Shown here piece by piece: positions 25,001 to 33,995 of a stretch of DNA of 64,000 bases. How positions within the stretch are numbered: the stretch's first letter is position 1; each line of letters begins with the position of its first letter. The notes under the pieces were generated by a model, which did no database searches, had not been told where the DNA came from, and worked only from the letters and a program-made list of their open reading frames with translations. This DNA comes from Neolentinus lepideus HHB14362 ss-1 (lineage: Eukaryota > Basidiomycota > Agaricomycetes > Gloeophyllales > Gloeophyllaceae). The DNA lies in assembly GCA_001632425.1 (NCBI GenBank), contig KV425626.1, positions 48,818 through 112,817 on the forward strand, in the 5' to 3' direction. Both the position numbers and the translations under genes were made by a program.

Positions 25001-26396
25001 CAAATGTCCTCGATACATTTGCATCAATTGACCCTGCCAAAATGTGGAAGAAGATCAAGCTTCACCTGCTCGAACATATTCCTGATGACATTCGGCGGTT
25101 TGGTCCAATCATAGGCAGATCTACGGAGATATTTGAATGTTTTAACGCGATCTTCCGTTACTGCGCAATCTTGACAAACCGGATCTCTCCAAGTCACGAT
25201 ATTGCGATCCAATTGGCAGATCAAGAAGCACTTAAGCAACGGATTACGGGTGGTATGTGGATGACTTCAGATGGCAGATGGGTCCGTGCTTCCGAGAAGG
25301 TGAGACGCTTCCTGGAGACACATAAGATATTGCAAAACCATCTCGGTTGGACGGTTACAAAGGCAAATGAGACCGGTATGTCACCATCTTTCAACAGTAC
25401 TAGAATGTTCACGGCAGCTGACTCAAATCCTCCAAAGGTACAGCGCGACCGGTCGCAATGAAAAAGCGCTCTGATCTGAAGTACAATGATACTCAGGCAA
25501 GTAGATCCCTCAATTCGGCTGCCTATTCACGTGAGAGTGTCTGGATACACGGTGAGACAGTCATTGCAGCCTCAGAGGATGTTTGCAGGTTAGGCTCGTG
25601 GGTATTCGCAAAGTCACCTTTTGATGTAAGTGCCAAAACCTCTCAGCTGCGCATGGGGACTGATCATCAGACTTGTTTGCAGGGATCCACGATGACCGGC
25701 CGAATTTTGGAGATCCTCATCGAGAGGAATAGTTGTTCCACGGTTGTTGTCCTGGAGCAATTTGAAGTAGGAGCGGAACGCCACCCAACCTATGACATGC
25801 CGACTTTGTTACAGAGGCACAAGGAGCAAACTACTGTTACTGTCAATGCCAAGGTATGATGATGTTATATGTATGATGGACGAGGAATCCAAACTAAACC
25901 AATGCTGAAGGATATTCATTTTATTTTCAATACACAGCACGACTGTCTACATGCTGGCTGTGCTGCATCGGGTACTCGTCCTCACTTGCAAGAGCGGCAA
26001 GAAACCCAGATCCAGCAGAGATTTATTGAGCATACTGCAGTGGAGCGGTATATCATAAATATGCATGCCTTGCATAACGCACACCTTATCCGTTCAGTTC
26101 TCCCCCGCGAATTGACTCAGCCTCGATCATACGTTGAGGATCGGAGGCAGGCTCATGATGTGTTGGCTGCGAAATTGAAAACGGACTACGATGCTCGGCA
26201 GAAGAAGCTGGAGGAGAATCGAGAGAAAAGGAAGAAGGAGAACACATCGAAGAAAGGAAAGGAAAAGCAGCAAGTGCGTGCGACTGGTGAAGAACAGGTT
26301 CGGCCACAGCTCTTGCCGGCAGACGATTCTGTTGAAACATTGGATACGGTGCAACCTTCCAAAAAGCGGAGGCGAGAGGAGAGTTCTGGTGACTAA
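22085..26396 (+). CDS. DDE-type transposase-like protein, CACTA-like layout
   Basis: This is a protein of about 1,000 residues of a family I recognise as highly repeated in Agaricomycetes. Near the N-terminus is a C2H2 finger of the U1/BED style ([14 protein letters not shown], then [11 protein letters not shown]). The central catalytic-like part has [20 protein letters not shown] (candidate first acidic residues) and [19 protein letters not shown]. It continues with a zinc-knuckle-like segment [18 protein letters not shown] and CRRCKRGG as in Tnp2-type transposases. [20 protein letters not shown] and [18 protein letters not shown] follow. The C-terminus is basic ([19 protein letters not shown], ending [11 protein letters not shown]). 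More than ten introns all have canonical ends and keep the frame, including one that skips an apparent frameshift near 23570-23620. It therefore appears intact. The exact superfamily is not settled; Plavaka and KDZ hallmarks are absent. Confidence 0.75.
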
Positions 26397-27439
26397 ACCT
26401 TAGATTATGCGACACTATATGTATTTTGGACAGTATAGACTTAGATCTATCATCATGATATATCTATCATGTATGATGCAGCGGAATCTAATTCGAGATT
26501 GCACGGGTACACTAAGTGTGGGTGCTACGTGCGAGATCGTAGGTACAACATGATATCAGGCCTCTGTACCACCTATACACTGCGCACATGCCCCGCACCA
26601 GGATAACCGCACAGAGCCATCGGGCACAACTTTGGATGAACCTGTGAGTCACGCAGCTGTGCCATTGACGGAAAACGGTAGTTAGCCACATGGGGCAGTT
26701 TCATGGCTCGCATGCGCGTCTTCCTCGCGCCTGACACCGGGGACAGGATTGGTGGTGTAGTCACCGGGTTGAAATGTGGATCTCGAGCCAGCGGGGCGAT
26801 GATGTGAATATCATCACTTATCTGCAGGTCTGTTATACAGCGGGAGTTGCAATCTTTTGTACCATGCAAAATGTTGGTGAGAATGCTGAAATGGGAGTAA
26901 AAGATAATATCTTGGGCTGTGGGAATAGATTTTGATCAACATATTGCAGGCCCTCAAAGAATGGGACTGACGAAGTGTTCCTGACTACTCACTAGATGCA
27001 CCATGTGATGGGACGGACGTGCCAGTAATTAGTTAAGTCGCAAAAGTTTGGGAGGGCGAGACACCCGCGCTGCGACAAGTGGTCATTGCTGGAGAAGATA
27101 CCAGAGACCGGCATAGTCAAGTCCCGCTGCACAACGAGATAGACATGAGCCGGAGTTGTTCTCGCTTCGTGCCGATATACTTGATATAGCTAGTAGAACG
27201 CAAAAATCAGATCAAAGTAAAACAGTTCAGGCGATCAGCGGCATTTGAGGGTGACAAGTCGTAACGCGCGATGTGATTCATCAGTTTCAGCGGGGGCCGT
27301 CAGAAGTTGTTCACTTCAGGGAGTTGTTACAATAAGCGGGGGCATTTGCGACGAAGACAGATGTTGACGCAGAAAAGCATCTTGCATCATTCAGCCACTG
27401 GTTTGTATGTGCATGTTTGTCTCTCAATAGCTAGGGTTA
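26397..27439. other. Gene-poor stretch right of the transposon unit
   Basis: No recognised gene. A minus-strand frame at 26573-26869 is open but begins without supporting exons or motifs. CACTAAGTG at 26510-26518 looks like a CACTA-type terminus but has no partner on the left. Confidence 0.35.
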
Positions 27440-27640
27440 TACTAGTACCCGTCAAAATACGGATAAATGTAGGTGCTAGTCCGGACAAAAAGGCGGCCCC
27501 GCGCAGCGGACGCCGGAGCCAATCCAGACAAAATGTCGCTCGGAGTCGGTCATCCCGGTTCCATAATCCGGACACGGGAGGCTCGCCGGTCGCCATGCCG
27601 GTTCTAGTCCGGACAAAAAGGTGGCTGGGATGACATGCTA
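27440..27640 (+). repeat. Degenerate ~42-bp tandem repeat with TCCGGACAAAAA core
   Basis: The core CCGGAC/CCAGAC occurs at 27481, 27523, 27568 and 27609, with spacings of 42, 45 and 41. Each is preceded by T and an AT-rich step, and mostly followed by AAAAAGG and a GC-rich block. The array is bracketed by opposed TATACTAG-like words (near 27438 and 27640). Confidence 0.7.
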
Positions 27641-28039
27641 TCCTAGTATAGTGTTAGAGACTTGTGATACCTCTGAGGACCGTCGCGTATTCCTTGACTA
27701 GTACTTATAGTGGACCTACGGCTACCGAAAATTATATAGTTTCTGGTACACAGCGGGCATCCAGACTCCAGAGGCATCTAGTGGCTGAATGCCTCGGACT
27801 GCGTTGACCGACACACGCTCTGTCCTAGACTTCTCGGTGCTCTTCTTATCAAAAGTGGGCGAAAAGGCAAGGTGAGTGATACTCAGGCCCCAGAGTCTGA
27901 TGAGGGTGACTCTTGATCAGTCCGACGATTTCAGTGGCGGATGTATATCGAGCTCTACTACAGACATATCTAGCACCCCGTAGATGATAATTAGCAGTAG
28001 GAGGAGCTTATGGTAGGAAATTGTGATTTTTTCGCTTTT

Positions 28040-28145
28040 TTTTCGGAGGCCGGGGGCATAATCCGGACAAAAATCAAGCTCCAGCTGAGGCCAGATTTTT
28101 ATCCGGACAAAAAGGCCAGCGGGCCCGCAAAATGTTCCGGACATG
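28040..28145 (+). repeat. Second cluster of the TCCGGACAAAAA repeat
   Basis: Three more copies of the same core lie at 28063, 28103 and 28137 (spacings 40 and 34) in the same orientation as the first cluster, about 420 bases away. They end about 60 bases left of the pogo-type MITE. The two clusters may be the ends of one decayed element or remains of one longer array. Confidence 0.65.
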
Positions 28146-28202
28146 AAAATCTCAAGTTGGCACCGGCATCTATCGGTATTTTCAGGGGTCCTGTTATACT
28201 TA

Positions 28203-28747
28203 CAGTCGACTCTCTCATAACCCATACGGGTCCGTGGACGTCCCCAAGTATGGGTTATTGCAGAGTATGAGTTGCGAGAGAGGTCATTAAAATATCATTA
28301 AAATACAAATTATATATATACAAGAATAATACTATTAGAAGGTTCTATAATATCATGAATGAATGTTTTGAGCAAAGTAATCGGTAATCTGGCATCGAGA
28401 ACTGATTCCAGCTCCCTGATTTGCTCATCCACGTGACTTCCTCATCTGATATGGTGACATGAAGGGTGGCGAGCAGCATCCGGTCCCTTCCAAGTATCAT
28501 ATCATATGAGTTTCGCAGCTGTAGAACTAATATTTGTGGTCTATTGTCACATCAAGTATAGTAAATTCTGCCCAAAATGGAATAAATGTATGGGTTATGA
28601 TTGGCTGAGAAGCCATGGGTTATGGAGTATTACAGAGATATGGGTTGTCACGTAAATTAATTAGGAACCAACTTGGTGGACGCAAAAATGTATGGGTTAG
28701 AGCAGAGTATGGGTTGTTAGAGAGATGGGTTATGAGAGAGTCGACTG
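28203..28747. mobile_element. Complete pogo/Fot1-type MITE, 545 bp
   Basis: The two ends are perfect 23-bp inverted repeats beginning CAGTCGACTCTCTCATAACC and flanked on both sides by TA (28201-28202 and 28748-28749), the target duplication of Tc1/mariner-pogo elements. The interior is AT-rich and has no transposase frame, so it is non-autonomous. The TIR start CAGTCGACTCTCT is of the type known for fungal and animal pogo/Tigger elements. Perfect ends indicate a fairly recent insertion. Confidence 0.9.
28249..28731. repeat. TATGGGTT subterminal repeats inside the MITE
   Basis: The octamer TATGGGTT appears at 28249, 28589, 28639, 28691 and 28708, with near copies ATGGGTTATG at 28614-28623 and 28724-28733 and TATGAGTT at 28266. 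Several are followed by a GAGAG or AGAG block as at the termini, so they are partial copies of the terminal repeat. They may be extra transposase-binding sites. Confidence 0.6.
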
Positions 28748-28749
28748 TA

Positions 28750-31429
28750 TTACTTCTCAAGGTCAACCGAGCATAGCCAGGTCCTGCCAGGATGAGCTCG
28801 GAGCTCATACGATTCTTCTGTGACTATCCCAAGTTTAGAAGCAGGACACGAAAGTTTCACGTTTCGTCTGTGGTATCAGGTTTACAGACTGGCAGCGAAA
28901 GCTGGGACAAGGAAGAGAAGGTTGTTGTATACGTCTTCGGCGATAAATAATAGTAGGCAAACTACGCATCTTGTTAGTAGCAAGGTACAGGATGCACTTT
29001 CAAAAACGTGCTCTGAACAGCATTCTCCGGCATGACATTTATGAAAATCATCGAGATCGAGCCAGCTTCGCAACGTGGCAACCATCCATCGTCAAGCCTC
29101 GTTATGTTCGTGAGATCGCCTTCGTGGTATGCAGTCGATCATCGTTGAGATTAGAGAAAATCAGCTCGTTCCACTGGAGTGCCGCGCAGACACGTGGAAA
29201 TCTGCATTGACACATGGCCTTAAACTGGTTGGAGAGAATCTGACTTGCGGCATAGTTTTCAAGAAAGTACTGATGAGTCCATCATGAATGGGGCTTGTTC
29301 GTTACGCTGTCTCACCGTTGGCTTCACTCATCCGTGTCGAGTAATCGTACTTACGATCACGCTCATGTTCGTCGTGGTATTTTTCTGGTTATGCCATGAC
29401 GGTGCGGGTCCTCGCACGTAGCCGAGAGGTACGACGGCTTGATAGCAAGCGATGATCACCCCGCGCCGCCACAGCACAGCAAATTCCGGCGAACAATCGA
29501 TTCACCGTCATATGCCATTGGCATATCATAGTAGTTTCGGTGGTAATGAATGTGTGGGATCGAGGTTGCTGAGAAACCACGGATTACCTGACTGTAATCA
29601 TAGTAACGTCAGAAACCGTCTTTGCACGTGGATGAGGTGCCCAACCTTTATGAGTTTGAGTACTTCTTGATGGCACGGCGAGCATTCGTACATCGCCATA
29701 GCATCGTCAAAAAGAAATGGTCTCTTACAACATGGTACAGGACAGGCCTGCCTCCTGTGATATTGCCACATTCGAGTCAGCGGGATTGTCTTGCCACCGG
29801 CTCCACAGAACTCGTCTTGACCTGGATTTTCAAGACTCGGCCCTGTGGATTTCCCAGGTAGCCGAGCTTGATGGACCTATTCGTTCGCCAATTGATAGAA
29901 ACGTAAAGTTAATGTAAAGAAATATACAGGTCACAGAATATTGCATGAAGCAAACGCATAGAGTAGAGGATAATATATGTACATGGTATGACGCTAGGGT
30001 TAGGAGTCTGCGAGAATCGTCTGAGGCAAAGATCTGAATCGGGGTCGCCACAAGCGTCCGTCAGAATTGCTTCCATGTCTAAATTATATATTTCTCAATG
30101 ACAAACGCATTTTACAAAGACTCAAATATTGTGAAATGATAGCTGGTTTCGTTTACACTACAGTTTGAGGCAGAGCAATCTCAGACTCATTGTAGAAGAT
30201 ATTTTGTCGGTTACATGCTTCAGGCATCACGTGACTGACGCGCGTGGAATGTAACGTTCGACGCGTGCCTTCGACTCCCAAAACCTGGCCAACAACCTGG
30301 ACCACACATTCTCTGTCAAGTTTCTCGTGGAAGGACCGACAGCATAATCCGACACAAATTCAACCTATGCCAACGAATGGACCCATGCAAGTCTCCCTGC
30401 GACAGCTGCCAATATTAATACTTTTTCGAAGAAGCGACGACACAGTAAACCTCTCATGCCTTACTTGATTGAATAGTTAACCTATAATGCACAATGTCTT
30501 CTGGTCCATCACAATACAGTTGTATTAACCTATTCGACGTATATATCTCTTCTAGTACGTCCGGTATAGAAAGCAGAAGGATTCTGTGAAAGTTATACCC
30601 TCAGCCGTGTATCTGTAACTGGCTGAATTGTCAACTACCTGTGAAAGTTATACTACTATACATGAGCACAATGCTTGTCCATCAAGATAAGCGCGACTTA
30701 CCCCTCAGCCGTGTATCTGAAACTGGCTGAGGGAAAAGGCATACGTGTCGCGCGCTAAGTCTACGGTCATGGTCACGTGATGTACGCGCCGCGTTGCAAG
30801 TACCTCGACATCTCCACATAGATTCTGCCGTCGCTCGGCATAGCCCGCATAGGGAGTCCTGTCTCCGAGTCCCAAAAAATGCCGGTAGTGGCTTCAAGCA
30901 TGTAGATCCTGACGGCTATCGGAATAAGGCTGCACCGAATTCAGTAGATACTCGTTCAGCATGTGCTGACAGAAGGAAATAAATTGGAGCAAGTCGTTGA
31001 GCGGATCGTAATAGTATTATGACCTGCGGGCTTTCCTGATGATGGCTTAAGCGAAATTGTGCCAGCTGAATGGAACATCGCCGAGTTTTAGAACGTGCGA
31101 TTCAGAGGCGACGAAATTAGTGGTATCCCGCAGCCAGGAGCAGCCTGAAAAAATCGCTGAGACAAATGTTGCGAGGGAGTCTTTTGCCGTTGAGCGAATA
31201 TTCTCGGCAAACACGTATTTGTGCAACTGCTGGCCGCGCGACTGTGAAGTGTATTGGGCCGTGACCAAACGAGACTCGACATATATTTAACATAAACATA
31301 TTGTATTCGAGAAATGCGTAAGAGTACACGTGGATAGATGAATTAGAGTATTTACATTAAATTTATCGAGAGGATCAATCACGAAACTTCAGTCAACGAC
31401 TCCTTCGACACTATTCCCAAACACTGCCT
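28750..31429. other. Long gene-poor stretch
   Basis: These 2.7 kb lie between the MITE and the 3' end of MPE1. Frames such as 28971-29210, 29622-29861 and 30682-30897 have no motif or supporting splice structure. The stretch contains a duplicated hairpin-forming word near 30.6-30.7 kb and two TCACGTGA palindromes near 30229 and 30775. It is probably decayed repeat DNA. Confidence 0.4.
30587..30733. repeat. Duplicated hairpin module
   Basis: Two direct words are each present twice: GTGAAAGTTATAC (near 30586 and 30641) and CCCTCAGCCGTGTATCTG plus AACTGGCTGA (from 30598 and from 30702). The right copy forms a perfect 9-bp stem, CCCTCAGCC with GGCTGAGGG (30702-30710 and 30725-30733), around a 14-base loop. 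The left copy keeps six pairs. Confidence 0.7.
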
Positions 31430-33480
31430 TTACTCCCAGTACCGGGGTACCTTCGCTTCCGGATCTTCATTCCCTGCCACCTCTAAGAAGTCGGACGGTC
31501 TGTCGCGCTTCAAGTTTCTCCGCCGATTGTTGATAGGTAGACGCTGGTAGGCCCCATCTTGAGTAGGCGGCTGCTGGGCGGGGTAAGGAGCAGACCATCC
31601 TGACGAGAAATCATTCTGGGGGAATCCAGGCATAGGCAAGGCGCCTCCCGTGCTCTGGAGTTGTTGCTGGATAGACGTAGCAGCAGCTAGAGCGGCAGCA
31701 AAGGTATGCGCCTCCTGAAGCTGCATTTGCAACTCTTGGTATTTCATCTGCGTTTGTTGGCGGACGTCGTTCGGAAGGGCAGAATTGTTCAGGATCGCGG
31801 TAAGCTGCTTGATTTGCGCCTGCAAGGAATCGATGTATTGGGTCATATCCATACCGCCGCCGGGTTGTTGCTGAGAGTATACGTCCTGCTCGAGGGCAGC
31901 TGCTTCCGCATTCGCGATGGCCTATAAGGGCATGTTAGTTGAGTATGATAGAGGCGGAACAATGATGCTTACTTGTTCCGCGACACTGCTCGGTCCCGCG
32001 AGACTGATGAGACCTTCTTCACTCGTATCCTTCTTGCTCTCCTCGATTGCCTTGTCAATATAGTCCGCAACTCTTGTCCGCATAGGCTTATCCATAAGGA
32101 GCTTATCGAGGGAGGGTATTTTCTTGCCACAGTTAGGACATACGAAGTCTCTCTCAAGTAGATGAGTTTGAATGCACTCTTCACAATACAGTTTACCACA
32201 GCACGGTGTCTTGACCGCATCCCGGTATAATTTGTTGTCTATTGGGCATACTAACGAAGGATCCGTCGGTGTTCGCTCTCGGACATCCGCCTCCGTCAGG
32301 CCCCTGCGGTGCGTGACTTGCTTCTGCCACGAAGCACTATCAAAGCGTTAGAGCTATTTTGAAAGACGCGATCCATTTATCTTACACATCTGGCTGCGCA
32401 ATAACGTAGCCGCCTTCGGGAGTGACCATGACACCCTGCCCACCCGCTGTTGGGCCTTCGACGGCCTTAAGGAAGCTGCGCGGAATGCCCGTCGTACGCT
32501 TGATACGGGGTTTGTTGTCGAAGTCGCGGTCGTTATTTGTAGGGCAATCCTGAATCCAGTGACCTTACACGAGCCGTCAATATACGCGCATGGAAATGGG
32601 CACAAACTAACCTTTCTTCCCGCAGCGATAACATACGTAACTCGGAGGCAAGGAACGTTCTGGCTGATGGGATTGCATATGGTGTGGCTTACCACCGCGA
32701 TTGAAACCGGTGCCCCTAGAATTATTGTAGACGCGAGTAGCACTATAAATTGGACGTAGATGCCAGACAAAGCAAAATCATGTTTATGAGATTCAAACTA
32801 CAAGAGACAAGGGGCTCGTGCAAGAGCGACACCAACTGGGACATCTTTTCCTGCGTCTCCTCCCAGTTTTGTGTTTGTGCTTGGAACATGGCCGCCATCG
32901 CTGCAGCTTCGTCATCTTTGGTGATATTATTGGTTTTGATCGCCACCTGTGCAGGGACGTCGTCACTTCTCGAGCAAAGGTGAAATCTGTATACGCACTT
33001 GAGAAGCTCTAGGGACAACAGGCTTTTCTTCCTCCTTTCCATCGAAACGTTTACTTATCGAGCCCTTGTGCCAACTAGAATTACCGCTAAGGATACTGCT
33101 GGACTTGGCGAGGGCATCCGAGGCGGGAGCACTTCCTGCAACGCCAGCGAGATACATTGCAGCTTTACCCTTGCCGGGTCGTGAGGACGGAAGTCGCTTC
33201 ACAATCACAGACGACGAACGCTGAATGATCTGACCATCGTCCTTGTACTCTGTTCCGTAGTATTTCATTAACGGATTATAACACACCTAACCGGACAGCA
33301 GTGCTTACCATCGCCCGTCGACGTGTCGTAGACAAACAGATCGAAGTCGTTGGCCTTACCCAGGTTGTTCTGAAGAATGATCTCTTTTTTCAAGTCAAAC
33401 ACAGATATCCCTGTACCGTCAAAGGTCACCCTGGACTCATTCTTTTGCGACTTGAACTTGTAGTAAACAGAAGATGCCAT
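31430..33480 (-). CDS. MPE1: Pre-mRNA 3'-end processing factor Mpe1 (RBBP6 family)
   Basis: This is a subunit of the cleavage and polyadenylation factor, with ubiquitin-like and RING parts. It begins MASSVYYKFKSQKNESRVTF, which starts the DWNN ubiquitin-like domain, continuing with FDLKKEIILQNNLGKANDFD and EYKDDGQIIQRSSSVIVKRL. A CCHC zinc knuckle follows (VCYRCGKKGHWIQDCPTN), split by an intron. Then come the conserved GIPRSFLKAVEG segment and a U-box/RING-like domain, VCPIDNKLYRDAVKTPCCG, CEECIQTHLL and FVCPNCGKKI. The C-terminal region is rich in Gln, Ala and Pro with a coiled-coil part (LQAQIKQLTAILNNS) and ends in a basic KRDRPSDFLEVAG segment. Domain order is exactly that of Mpe1/RBBP6 N-termini. 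About six short introns. Confidence 0.94.
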
Positions 33481-33995
33481 TATGAAGGAATAGAGTGAAC
33501 AGAAGGAAAAAGATAAGTGTACAAGCAGACAGAGAACCGAAGTCTCCTAAGTCCAAGTCAAGATAGATATACTCAGAGGAGCCGTCTCAGAGACAAGAGG
33601 TGCACGTCGTTTGGAGAATATGAAAGTTGTCGGCTCGTGTGTAACCGGTGGCGTGAACGCGATGCAGTGTCTAAGCGGAGTTCCATTTGTCACTCAAAAG
33701 CGGATTGTTTATTCAAATCAATTCAGGTGCTCATGAGGGTGAGCGATGCCGATCTGTATGCGCGAACCAATTGCGCCACGAAGGTACTGGGAAGTGAACT
33801 ATACGTGAGACGAGTGGGAGTAATGACTAGAGGGAGGATATACGAAAATCCAGGCAAAAGGGCAGGATCTTAATAGTAGATAATACACTGTCCAAAAATT
33901 AAGTGAAACGACGATATGTAGCGAACTATACAATGAGAGGCGAAGGTAATGAACCGCGTTTGGAAAAGATATATCTTGCGGTTTGCATGAATTGA
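33481..33995. other. Intergenic, Mpe1 promoter and kinase 3' region
   Basis: These 515 bases lie between the Mpe1 start and the kinase stop. The plus-strand frame 33517-33873 has no motif and runs through the region by chance. On the minus strand a tRNA-like D-arm word occurs at about 33762-33782, without the remaining tRNA arms. Confidence 0.4.

Larger units (their letters stand above)
20442..26396. mobile_element. Two-gene DNA transposon-like unit (termini not found)
   Basis: The unit consists of the unknown gene (-) and the transposase-like gene (+), divergent from a 263-base centre. Coordinates are those of the coding parts only; the true element must extend further on both sides. I compared roughly 500 bases on each flank by eye and found no convincing inverted terminal repeat or target duplication. 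The call rests on the family of the large gene and on the gene-poor, repeat-rich surroundings. Confidence 0.5.

Noticed and set aside
26505..26520. CACTAAGTG as the right terminus of a CACTA element
   Set aside because: No inverted partner or target duplication was found on the left flank; a 9-base word is expected by chance.
26573..26869. Minus-strand open frame of 98 codons next to the transposon unit
   Set aside because: No recognisable domain and no supporting exons; kept only as part of a gene-poor stretch.
29270..29300. CTGATGAG word resembling a hammerhead ribozyme core
   Set aside because: GAAA lies only a few bases before it, leaving no room for the stems, and no matching GAAAC follows; no three-stem fold can be drawn.
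33517..33873. Plus-strand open frame of 118 codons
   Set aside because: No motif, no promoter logic and overlap with a tRNA-like fossil; probably chance.
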